This document shows positions 39,690 to 51,440 of a DNA stretch of 64,000 nucleotides, in pieces (the stretch's first letter is position 1; each line of letters opens with the position of its first letter). Below the pieces are notes generated by a model that did no database searches, was not told where the DNA came from, and worked only from the letters and a program-made list of their open reading frames with translations. The DNA lies in contig CM050657.1 in NCBI GenBank assembly GCA_027574665.1, positions 26,390,700-26,454,699 on the forward strand. The letters run 5' to 3'. Source of the stretch: Rhynochetos jubatus. Its lineage: Eukaryota; Chordata; Aves; Eurypygiformes; Rhynochetidae. Made by a program: the position numbers and the translations under genes.

Positions 39690-39850
39690 TCTCTGCCTCA
39701 GTTTATCCACTTACAAAGTGGCAATAAAATTCACAATAGATACACCTAAAAGCTGTTGTGAGGTTTAATTAAGCAATAAGCGCATATAGAGCACTTGGAG
39801 ATCTCCAGATAACAAGGCACCCCTACAAGAGAGGAGGTGATTACTTCTGA
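39690..39850 (+). mobile_element. MIR-like tRNA-derived SINE relic
   Basis: The order CTCTGCCTCAGTTTATCCAC, ACAAAGTGGCAATAAAAT, GCTGTTGTGAGGTTTAATTA and AGAGCACTTGGAGATCTCCA follows the core and 3' half of MIR-type SINEs found across amniotes. The consensus there runs GCCTCAGTTTCC, AAAATGGGGATAATAA, GTTGTGAGGATTAA, AAAGCGCTTTGAGATC. The tRNA-derived 5' part is not recognisable. It is old and diverged. Confidence 0.72.
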
Positions 39851-42111
39851 TGAAACAAAATCTCATGGCAACGACCTGGCATACTCAGCAGGGAACATCC
39901 AGGGCTGTCTCAACTCTCCCTTTACAGCCCCGGTGGAGGAAGCTTGCGGAGATTGTTTACCTGCTCCTTTGCATCACAGGCATTGGCAGGATGTTCCAGA
40001 GGATGTAGAGAAATGCCTGCATGGGCTGAGCGCTCAGAGCTGTGAAATACAGTCCCTATTTAAAAATCAAAGAGTTGGGAATCTGCTCCTGTCAACAAGC
40101 CTTTCAATAGAGAAGAATAATTTAGCAAGAATAGATGAAATCTCCCACCTTAGGGTGATCTGGGTGGCTGTGAGGAGAAACGCGTTTTGGCAGTTCCCAC
40201 ATTCTTTTGTCAAACTTCTGTTGTCTGGGAAAGAGCGGAGTGCCAGAAGCCCTTGCAGGTGAATACCGTGGCTGTTTCAAGCTCACCTGATTCACAGCGA
40301 TAGCGTGTTTATCTAGATGTTTGGAAAGTTATTAATGAGATCAGCAAATCCTTTCCATGTATAAATTATAAAGCACCTTCAGCAATGCCATGTAAATTAT
40401 CAAGTCAAGTGAGAACACGCTTATTTATCTGTGACAGTCTTTTATCACCAATAAATAAAAGCAAGAAAGAGAGTTCTCTCGGGAGAAGCGGATCACTCAC
40501 AGCACTGAGCCACAATCTATTAGGTCACACACGGACACAACCAGTGTGGCAGAACCCCTTCCAAGTTGCATATCACGACACCCCAAAGGAGGTGCCCACG
40601 GTGGCCCTGCGCCAGCGTAGGAGGAGTAGGAAGCAGCACACTCGCTGCCCAGGCCGCACTGCTGACCCTGTTCAGGTGTCCTCAGAGTGGTTCCACTGCC
40701 CCACTGCACCAGCGCCTGCTCTACAGAGAGCAGATGTCCCCCCAGAGCCTGCTCCCAGCGCCTCTTCCCATTGTCACACCCCCTGCAGAGTAAAGGAAAG
40801 GCACTGGATGAACAGAGACTGCTTTGGGGGACCTGTTTGAGCAGCCCCAGCAAGCAAGAGGTTCAGAGAAAGAATAGCCAGAGAGCTACCCGTTTCATGA
40901 GTGTCTGCGGCGAGGTCTGGATAAGAATCACATTTGAGCGGGACTTAGCTTAAATCCTCTCCCACCCTGAATTCACAAGACACATCATGCGCTAATTCCT
41001 TTTAGCTGATGTATAGTATCTTTATATCACAACTCTGCCCATCCATCTTCGAGTCTAGATAACCCACAAATTTACAACTGCTGAAATTCATGTTAGACAC
41101 GAACGAAAATTCAGGTACTTGGAGCAGGTACCCGGAGGCAAAGGCCCACGGACTGGGAGAGAGGTCAGGACCCGGCTCAGCTGGCAGAGCCTTTAACCCC
41201 GGCAATGGTGACGCGCAAGAAGAAAAGCTTCCTTTCAAATTCCTGCTGGATGTCGCGCAGCTGCTAATTAGGAGAAAGTGGCAAAACAAACACAATTTTG
41301 CTTCTAATCTGGAAAAGCAACCGTCTCCGACAAAACCACTGGCAAATAAACCTAACAATAACATCCCGTTTTGGCTCAGAGGCTCTCATGGCTGACATGA
41401 GAGCTATTTATTCAAATATCTACATGATACATAAATTAGTGCAAGATAATAAAGAAATTAATCGTGGTAACCACAGAACTACTTAGAAACGGCCAAAAGC
41501 ACCACTGACTTCAGTCCAGGCCACAAAAATTCACTCGAGCAAAGAAATCTGGCAGCAGGTCTCACCGAGGCTTCACACGCAGGGAGCTGGCGCGTGACTC
41601 ACGTCCGGTCCGATCGCCCCGCGCTCTTCCTGATCCGATAAGCTATCAGTTCATAGCTGCTGTGAGCGCTGCTTTTATCTACTCTCACTAAAACATATCA
41701 AGACTTAATTTTGCCTCAACAATTAACAGAATGAAATCAGTGGCATCTAAATTGCGTCTAAGATAGCTGAGGAGAGTGAGGTTTTAAAGTATTGTCGACA
41801 CCATGATCTTACACCAGTTCAACATACTGGGGTATGCAAGACCATCTATTTTCAGCCCATATCTTTCACTTTTTCAAGTGATCCCAAGTTCACACAGAGT
41901 TACCTCCACTTCCAAACTTCAGCCAAACAGACCTGAGGCAAAAATATTCCCATTTTTCTCTCTGCCTTTGTCAACTATAAGCAGATTCCACTGTCAGTCG
42001 ATTCCAATATCGGTGGAAAACCACCCTGCAGAACTTCATTGCCTTCCCGGTCTTCCTGTGACTGTCAAGTTCCCTACAGTAAGGCACCATGCAACTACAG
42101 ATGGACAATCC

Positions 42112-42464
42112 CAGAGAGACCTTACAGCACCTTCCAGTACCTGAAGGGCTTACAAGGAAGCTGGGGGGGGAGTTGTTACAAGAGCCTATAGTGACAGGAC
42201 AAGGGGTAATGGGTTTAAATTGGAAGCAGGGAGATTTAGATTGGCTATCAGGAAAAAATTCTTCCCCGAGAGGGTGGTGAGGTACTGGGACAGGTTGCCC
42301 AGAGAAGCTGTGGATGCCCCATCCCTGGCAGTGTCCAAGGCCAGGCTGGATGAGGCTTGGAGCAACCTGGTCTAGTGGAGGGTGTCCCTGCCCATGGCAG
42401 GGGGGTTGGAACTGGATGGGCTTTAAGGTCCTTTCCAATCCAAACCATTCCATGATTCTATGAT
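42112..42464 (+). mobile_element. CR1 LINE 3' fragment, plus strand
   Basis: This is a CR1 3' end with the blocks CCTTCCAGTACCTGAAGG, AGGACAAGGGGTAATGGG, AGGAAAAAATTCTTCCCC, GTTGCCCAGAGAAGCTGTGG and GTTGGAACTGGATGG. It finishes in a CATGATTCTATGAT tail at 42451-42464. It is of the same subfamily as the minus-strand copy in intron 4. A run of eight or more G at 42162-42171 is inside it. No coding function remains. Confidence 0.9.
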
Positions 42465-45400
42465 CCCCAAGTGCAGTACCAGCAGCCACCCAGGGCCAGC
42501 AGAGACTTCTCCCTGGCACCCACCCCACAGAAGGGTTACTTGCATGCTGCCTTTGACCACCAAACTAGGGTTGACTGTGAATTTGTTAAGCTGCCCCAGC
42601 CAGAAATCCTTCAAGGACCACCACTGGCTTGCATTTTCAAGCGATTCATCACTTGATTACCAAAATCTTTACTAGCCTATCAAAAATCCCATGAGAACCT
42701 GTTCTTCCAAAAGCTCAGATCAGCATTTTAGTTTTCCATGTTCCTTACTTGCAGCTAACACTTTTTCTTGCCTGCACTCCTTCATTAAGAAATATACACT
42801 CAGATAAACAAACCCAGGACTTCCTAACAGAACCAAAACACAAAACCGATCCATAATCAAAACTTGAGCAGAGCAGGAGGCAAAGTGCTGCCTGCAATAA
42901 ATTAGCTATGGTCCGTCCCATGTGTCAAGTTTAATTTCTAGATGTAATTTTCCTTTGTGAAGGTGCAGCCAAAACAGCAGCCACTAACGGGTCAGTAAAT
43001 TTGCACCGTGCCAGGCTGAGCCCCAAATACACGAGATCAGCAACCGACTGGGGAAAGAGGGGAGACGGTTATTTCGCTGTATTTTATTCTTACACATTTG
43101 CTTACATTTTGTGAATGTGCCACTTAGAGCTATTTTTTTTTTAGGTTGTGCCCAACTCATTAGGGGACAGAAGCAATCTTTTTGAAAGACCTGCATGAAT
43201 CACCTTTGTCAACATTAAGTGGGTTTTGACATTGCAAATGCTTAGTGACTTTATTCTGAAATACACAAACAGAACCGTTCATCCACACAGTAATTTTAGG
43301 CCTTCAGAGGAATACAGGGTTTGAATATTTAACTGAAGGACAGCAAACCCTAGGCCTTAATTAGATGTCGCCTACCCAGACTGCCTTAAAGCAACAAGGA
43401 AAGAAGGAAAGTCGCTCCCAAATGGGAATGGTTACACAGGGCTCATCCACGGCCTTAGAAACTAGCTCACCAGGATCCCCAGCCCCAGGGTCTGTGGAGG
43501 TGAAACAGGAGCCCCCCACCCAAGGAGCCACTGCAGCCTGCCCCGGCTAGAGGCCACAGGCAAGGGGCAGCCAGCCCAGGCTCCTTCCCCGCTGCACAGA
43601 GGGAACCCAAGAAGGGACTCCTGAAGACAGAGCTGCTGTGCTGGTATATTGAAATGTTTCCCAGAACTTCTGTTACTCAGCATCCAAATACTTTAATGGT
43701 TGCCCGAACACTTGCAGAGCTGACACTGACTCATAAACCAACTGCAAACTGGAGATTAAACACGCTGCCACAGAGCTCCTCCACCTTGCTAGGCACACAG
43801 AGCCCATGACAAAAAGCATTTGCAATTCAAACCACTCATGCTTTCAAGGTCAAAGTTTTCCAGTTTCAAGAATTCTTCATACGTGCAAAGTCCAAAGCAC
43901 TGATACCAACTGATTGATTTTTTATCGCCTACCTCAGGAAAGCAAAGATGAAGGCAATCATTATTTCAGCTTCTTGAGGGGGGCTTCCCTGTCAGTGTGT
44001 GTTAGCGACTCGTTAAACAAAATATTTTGCAGTAAATCACATGGAAATGTGGAGTCAGCAAATGCCAGAGGCAATGACAGGCGGATACAAATGACAATTA
44101 GAAAGGTGTGTCCGGATGCTTGAGGTATGAGCCATGATAAAGTGCTTGTGAAACTTCACCTGCCCGGATTGGGACAGAGGTTGTGGCCTTTGGAAAAAAA
44201 AATCAGATGTGGTAATTAAAAAGAAAACTATATGTCTGAACAGACATCCAAATATTCCAGCCTCAGCAGGGAATAAAACCTACAGATTGTGGGAATTAGT
44301 CTGAATCAGACCTCATTAAATGGTCACAGCAAGGCTGGAGAAAGACAGTACAAGCCAATGGTTACTGCAAGCACCTCTTTAGGCGGTGAGAAGGCTGAAT
44401 TCTTTTCACATCATCATTCATTTGCACTCACTGGCTTCTAAAACGGATTTAGCAGATCTCTGTTCACCTTCTCTGAGCTGCTTTTGACTTTTCAGAAAAT
44501 ATATGGAACTGATAACAATCCCTGCAAATTTGGAGGAAGAAAAGCAGACATATATACTTTATCTGATCAAATGTTTAACATTAACAACATCCATTACCAT
44601 CACCAGCAGCCAGAGACGACTAACGAAGAAGAACATGAAATCGCATTCCTGCATTCAGCAAACCTTCAGAAAACGCTACTTTTCACAGTCAAAAATAGCA
44701 TACCTTACCAGTCCAGATTTCATCAGCCCGTTCTGTCAGCAGTAAAAGCTGTTTTCTAGGCCACGGAACTTTCCATTAATGCGATCTGATTTGCCACTGC
44801 ATTTTTAGAAAGCTACGGTGAACGTGTGATACTGAGAGAGGGCAGTCGGTAATCCAGAAATGAAAGTCTAAAACTCCTCATGCAGGGCAAGGTCAAAGAA
44901 CAGCTACCTATGGAAAACCCCACGCAGAGCGACTTGCATACCACGTTCTAGCTGTGCATCCCCATGAGCTTTGCACTAAGGATATTTTAAATAAGCAGCA
45001 ACATATTTCTCAACAAATTACTTTAAAATGTGGAGATAATGACTTCTCACATGGCTTTATTACTGCTTGCACTTATAAATACGTCACCTGGGTAGTTTTA
45101 TCTCCCACATTAGTTGATCTTTAAGAAGTTCTGATTACTGCCGACATAATTCTGAGTGTTATATCTGTTCCTAGTAACGGAGGGAAGAAAACAAGCCAAA
45201 ACAAAACATAATGGTATTTTTCAAGCTCAGCGTAATAGTTACCTAGGATAAAATCCTGCCCGCGTATTTGTAAGAACTGTGGTACCATAGAGAAGTAATG
45301 ACGAAAGAGCTGGTGGTGGTTTTTGATAGAGACAACTATCATTCATAAGCTACCGGCGAACTAAACAAAAATTAACAAGCTCCATAAAACAATTAAGTTC

Positions 45401-45845
45401 CAAAGTGTAAAGTAGATGTAATGACTCAACAACCTGATCGCTATTCTCATAAAACCAGCCTAGTAACACATGGTCTGACTCTGCTCGCATTGACAGCAAC
45501 ATAAATATAAGTAGCCAAGTGAAATGTTCATCATTAGTGGAGTTTCACAGATACAAAAGCTGTAAGGCAGGAGAAGCAGACCCAAGGGCTGTGCACCGAG
45601 AGGACTCACGAGAACCCAGATTTGTGCACCGCACGAAATCTCAGTGAGGTTACGTTGGGTGTCCCTTTATGGGCAGAGGCCAGCTATCAGCAGTTTGCTC
45701 CACAATCGGAGCAGCATGTGTTGTTTTATCATAATCTCACTCTCAAGACAATTAAGTGGGCACTGCCACTCTCAGAGTCAAAACACATCCTTCCTGGCAA
45801 TGAAAAAAGCCTGGAATGATGGCCTAAATATTCTCCAGTGGGTTT

Positions 45846-45905
45846 AAAAAAAACCAACCAACCAACCAACGTGTCGGCCCCACACACACACACACAAAAA
45901 AAAAA
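45846..45905 (+). repeat. CCAA and CA microsatellites with A-runs
   Basis: An A-run leads into four or five CCAA units (45853-45870). After the 10-base gap GTGTCGGCCC come about eight CA units (45880-45895) and a run of about ten A. This is a compound simple repeat in unique intron sequence. Confidence 0.92.
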
Positions 45906-48900
45906 TACCAACCCAGAAGGGAAAGAACAGCATGTAAAGTCCCACTTTCTGCTTTGCAAACCTGTCTCATTGCTGAGCGCACAGCCCTCCTCCCTCCATC
46001 CTCCCTTCTGCGCTGGCAATAGTAACACTGGTTACAGCTTGTATGTGATTCAGACCTCGAAGATCATTCTCATTCTAGACCCGTACCCAGCTGAAAAGTT
46101 TCAAAGATGTTGTAAGACTCAATACAATAAAACAACTGTCCTTGGTCTCCCAGATAACAAGCTAGGCTTGTTTTTTAGCGTTTCAAATAATCAACATGCA
46201 TTCCATGCATATTTAAAGACATCTTTGTATCGTTTCTTTGTAAAGACAACTTTGGCCCTCACAAAAGAGGCTGTTCATGGTCTTAGGTAATGCAGAGTAT
46301 ATTAACTGAGCAATACCTCACACTTATTTTGGAATGCTAATTCCAGCAGACCCCAGCTCCTGCTGCACTGACCCGCCACTTGCCGACTCTCCAAGAGGGG
46401 TGGCAGTGAATTAGGAACACAACAGCACCCTTGCGAGGTGAACTTCAAGCATGTTTGAGTTTCATGGTGTAGCTTGGGCAGCACCCCTGAACCACAAAAT
46501 CTCACGGGTTGACATTTAACAGCCTAGTTTATGTGCCAGATGCCATCAGTCGTTTGGGATCAGCTTTTAAGTTTGGCTGGAGGAAGAGAGTTCAAAAATT
46601 AACTAGATACTCCCTGCCAATATCTGTCACCAAGCCTCTGCCAGGAATGAAGCAGCTATTATTCATTGCTTGTGCAGCTCATATCAAAGTTAGCCCTCAA
46701 ACTCATGATATTAAAGAGTCCATGCTACATAGTAATTTGGGACACCACCTGCCTTCAGAAAACGCAAGCAGGATATTTAAGCAAATGGAACAGCCCGTGA
46801 ATCAGAAACCTCCACAGCTTGGGTTTGAAGAGAGAAGCTCAAAGCAGCCCAGGATTTGCATGAATGCCACTGCTCCCTTCCATGGCTCCCCTGAGGCGCT
46901 CCCTGGGGCAGTGCCCCGCAGGGCCTGGGGATGGCTGAGGAGGGAAAGTGGGGCCTGGCTCAAGCACCAGCCTGCAACACAAGCAGAGCGGCACCCCTCT
47001 GAAGTCGGAGGTTGCTCAGGGAACCCAGGGCTCCAGGATTAAAGGAGGCAGCCTCAGGCTTCCTCTGATGCGTGCTCCTTGGCACTGGCTTCTCAGGCCC
47101 ATGAAACCTACCCCCGGCCCTCTGCTCCCTCCTCACTCGGGCTGCAGGTGTTGACTCAGCAAGGCCGAGGCGCTTCAGGCTGAAGCCAGCCTCCTGGGAA
47201 GGGGCAGGTCTTTACAGCGCATCCAAATCCACTTTTTAGCTAAGCCTGGACCACAGCCCTGCTCCTTCCCTTCAGTATTTTCTAGAACATAACCAGCGTT
47301 AGTCAAACACCTTTGCTATTCTTAACAGTTTAAGCACCTCAATTTGCCCTGCTCACTTTGTCCCAGTACCGCCAGCACAATATGGCTTGCAACATCGCCC
47401 CCCCTCATATTCACCTTTGTGGTGTCTTTCCTCTTTCTCAAACTGCAGCTGTGTTAAACCACCACAAAATACACCCAGAGAGCCAGAAAGATACTGCTTT
47501 CCTCTAAACGCTTTCCACCGACAACAAATACTTCTGGTGACTGATGCTTTTAGGAGTTGAGCAATCACATCAGCCTACAAAAGACCACTTTAAGGTTTTT
47601 ATTATTTAGGTGCTTCTTTCTTACACACACAAACAGACGCACAGGGATTCAGAGAGAAGTTCCCCTCGATCAAAGCCGAGAGAGCACCACGGCTCAGGCA
47701 AGCGCTTTGGGCACAGGCACCTCTGCACCTCTGACACATCCCTTCTCACCGCTCAGCACTGTCACTGTTGACCCCAGCCCTTATTTCCTGCTACTCCCTC
47801 CCTGTTGCAATGACATTCCCAGCAAAAGCTTTAAATAACAGCCTGGGGTACGAAGAGTGACTAATTCTTTACGTTTCCAGTCATACGCCGTGATCTCCTA
47901 ACAGGCAACGGCACCAACAAGCTCTTCCTGCAATACTCTGTTTAGCAGACGTTTTTCTGCAGAGAGGTGTTCCTAACCATATCTTAGGGCAATTAGAAAC
48001 CCAAATTATTTTTCCCTTTCTCCTCCCAGTCACCGGATGGCTGTGCCCTTGAAGTAAAGCCAACCCAGCTGCCGTGCAGCAGGACAGGTAGGGCCAGCTG
48101 CCCCAAGGAGCGAGGAAGGGCTGAAGGACCTCGGCACAAGTCCCCAGGGGATGTGACTTCAGATGAACCTGCTGGGATTCGGCCGGATTGCCCTGGAAAT
48201 GAGAGCTCAGGCAGAAATGGCTAGGGCAGTACAGCATGAAACCAAACGGAGAAGCAAGAAAGACTGACTTTCAAATGGGGTTGAGCATCGCAGTGGTCAG
48301 GGCAGGTGACAACTGGAGATGTCAATGTGCTGCCCCAGAAGCATTCAGTGCTTTTCAGACAGGGTTAACTGCAGAGAGACTAGGGGCAAAGCACCTTCAC
48401 CCCCCTCACATGACAGAGTGAGGCCCTAATATCAGGTAAACGGGGTCACTGTAAACTTGTCATATTTTATTGCTCTGGTATTGCAGCATAGCACATTCAG
48501 ACTCCCGTGAGAGCACTACAATAATCTTTACGACTTAAGAAACTTCAAAATGTTAATACTAAAATCCGCAGGATCTCTCAGCTAAAAAATATACTTCCAG
48601 TTTATTAAAAACTAAAACCCTGTGATTTGCTAGAAGTCACATAATTCTAAGGAATAATCCTTCTCTGGCACTTCTCTAAGCTCACGAGTTTACACTAGCA
48701 AACAAAATGAGTGTTGTAGGTTGAAGTTGCTCTTTGATCTGGTAAATAAATCCATAATGAATTCAGGTTCAATTACAGTATTTAAATTTATGGCATCTAC
48801 AGCGTTGTAACAAGTTAGTGACAAATGCCAGTTTCATACAGAAAACATGCATTAACATGCACAAGCTACTAAAAAAGAAAAATCAATTGGCTCTGCAAAG

Positions 48901-49202
48901 ATATATCAAAACGTCCTTTGGCAGTTTTATACAGTCTTTTACATGTATTTATCAATACATTGGATTGCAGTTCTAGTTACGGTGAACAACCCACGATGAC
49001 AAAGAAATTTGTAGTTGGGTATACCGAAAAGTGAAATTTGCTTTACTGGTATTAGTGCGTGCGCACATTCACAAATGCAGTCCTTGTTACTGCCGAAATT
49101 TCATTTGCATGCAAAATACCTCTGGTGCAAATTTCCAATAACATAAGGGAGCCCATGAAATGTTAAAGACTTCAAAGGATGAGAGAAAAACTATTTGCAT
49201 TT

Positions 49203-49252
49203 TGGGCCTGATCCAAAGCACATTAAAGGCAAGGGGAGTCTTTCCATTGGCC
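49203..49252. repeat. half of an ancient palindromic amniote repeat
   Basis: GGGCCTGATCCAAAGCACAT followed by GGGGAGTCTTTCCATTGG resembles one arm of a palindromic repeat common in amniotes, whose ideal form is GGGCCTGATCCAAAGCCCAT with ...ATTGACTTCAATGGG... in the centre. Only part of the second arm is discernible. The family assignment is from memory. Confidence 0.45.
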
Positions 49253-50129
49253 GCAACAGATGTTCTGACTCGAGGAAGTTTTGATGCAAGTTACTGACAT
49301 AACAGTAGGCCAGCAAGACCACAAAATCCACTTTCTGAAGAAACCGAAAGTTATGCTGAATGCTGATTTACTGCTTTTCATCATGGTGGTTGTCTCTCAG
49401 CTGCTCTTGGGACAGTCTTTGCTGCCGAGCATCTTTCTGTTCCGATATCTCACATCCACTCCAGTTTTACACCTACACATTGCTCTCTCTTGTTGATGGC
49501 TTTTAAATTCCTTCTCACTCCACAGATGCTAAACTTTGTAATAGTGTTATTTAATTCCACAAAAGCAACTTATGAGACAAGTACCTATAAAGGACAGTGT
49601 AAAAACAGCCAAAATACGTTTCAATAGATAGCCACCTATAGGGCATACGGCCGTCAGCTGCTTCCAGCCTTTGAAGAACTGTTAGTGGTTATCACACCAG
49701 AAGTGAACTGTTAGCTGCTCTCATCTATTTGAGAATAATCAGCATAATCAATACTGCTTCAGCAATCTCTGTTCCATTCCATCAATGGTTCACTGCAACT
49801 TTTCATTCGGGCTAAACGTAATAATGCCTTCTACACCAGACCAGAAAAAACCTGGTCACATAAAGGGTGGGAAGCACAATGATGTGGTAGAAGAAAACGA
49901 GTGACTGGACTTGCAACAGTGCAGGTACCAGGAAGAGAAATAACAGCAAGTTTATTTAAATAAGCTTGAATAATTTATTCCTTTTAGAAAGGAACATTTT
50001 TCCTAGCATGACCCAAAAAGAAATGAACTGGCAAAAGGAGCATTTCGCTAGCACAAACACTATTAACAAATGCCATATCTATTCTATATATGTCACCGGT
50101 AAGCAAAATCAAACCCACTGCAATAGGAC

Positions 50130-50143
50130 AAAAAAAAAAAAAA
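50130..50143 (+). repeat. A-run (14 bases)
   Basis: This is a homopolymer in unique intron 3 sequence. No element is recognisable next to it. Confidence 0.9.
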
Positions 50144-51236
50144 GGTACTAGGACGTAGTGTACATTTTTCTTCCTCTCTATACTTCAAAGTCAAAAGCAC
50201 TCCTCATATTTCACGGTAAAAGGTTTTATTTCTCGGTTCCCGCAGCTCAGGTAATGATATCGTAACTCAGAGGTGGTGCAAGGCTCACTATAGCTCTGAC
50301 CTCATAAATGATCTTAATATCCCTTCTCCGCCTCCCAACAGATATAGGGCTGCACCTGAGCAGCCAATATCTTCCCAGTAGGTGCCTGTTTATTCAACTT
50401 GTAGGTGAGCACGTGTGCCGCACGTTAAAACCAACCTGCATGCAGAGAGGTTTCCGTCGGCATGAGGGAGGCCGTCTTTCAGCAAGCCGAGATAAATTTG
50501 CCAAATACCTGAGGTGCGTGGGAGGGAATGCGAAATTAAGCCAAAACACAGCCCAGACTCACAGAGCGAGGCGCACGGCACCACATCCGCGACGCACATC
50601 TACTCTGGGCTTCTTGAAGCGTAGGAGGCGGCGTGTTGTTTCGGAGCGACAAAAGCGGCACCGATGCAAACCGGGGTGGAGGAAGGACCCAAACGGTAGC
50701 AGCATTTCTGCTTGTCTTTCCAGGAAAGCCAGTAACAGGCAGAGTTCCTCAGGGTGCTTGGCAGCATCCCTGCCATGCCATACCATTGCCACGGGCCCAG
50801 ATATAAGGGGACACTGGGGCCAGTAAAATGAAGCTGTGAGCCTCATACGTAGAGCCAGGGTCCTCTGGAAAAGCCAGGGCCTGCTCAGTGTCACCCTGGC
50901 TGTGCGAGGGACTGGAACAAACTGATCGAGAGGTCTCCAGGATGCCTAACGAGGGTTCTGGTTAGCTGAAAATAGCTGGTTAGTTAACTGGAAAACTGAA
51001 ATGCAGGGAAAGAGCTCTAGCAGCCGACAGACTCTTGGGGAGAAAGAGGGCAGGAAACTGCATGATCAAGCCTCTATTTCTAGGTCAGACCTCCAGAGCT
51101 ACCTTTCAGCTGTGAGATGATGGTGATCCCATAGCAACTGTGCAAGAGTATTTACCACAAGAGATGAGGCTGGAGACAACCCCAGTTAGTCTGTTCACCT
51201 GCTACACAGGAGAATAACCTGTACTTAAACCATACT

Positions 51237-51440
51237 ACTAGATGTCTGTCTAACCTATTCTGAAAATCCTCCAAGGCAGAGATTCCTCCACATCCCCAGG
51301 CAATCTGCACTGGCACTACAGATCTGTGATCGCGATTTATTATTTTTTCCTTGGGTGTAGCCTAACCTTCTCTTTTGGAAATTGAAGCCCATTATTTCCT
51401 GGACCATCACCAGCTCCATCTTTACAATTTCTACACACAT
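51237..51440 (-). mobile_element. ancient CR1-like 3' fragment
   Basis: On the plus strand the order of blocks TGTCTAACCTATTCTGAAAA, CTCCAAGGCAGAGATTCC, TAGCCTAACCTTCTC and TTGAAGCCCATTATTTCCTG follows the reverse complement of the 3' part of old amniote CR1 elements (dispersed widely in turtles, crocodiles and birds). Divergence is high and no tail is visible. The assignment rests on my memory of that consensus and needs a repeat search. Confidence 0.5.

Noticed and set aside
40385-40840. A 151-codon frame with an Arg-rich stretch (LRQRRRSRKQHTR), possibly from a transposon ORF1
   Set aside because: I could not match it to any domain or known CR1 ORF1 block with confidence.
46509-47042. A 177-codon plus-strand open frame
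   Set aside because: No recognisable domain and no splice or promoter context; it spans the change from AT-rich to GC-rich intron sequence.
50308-50826. A 172-codon plus-strand frame with basic clusters (KRRRRRVVSERQKRHRCK)
   Set aside because: No known domain and compositionally biased, with an overlapping minus frame; probably a GC-rich chance frame.
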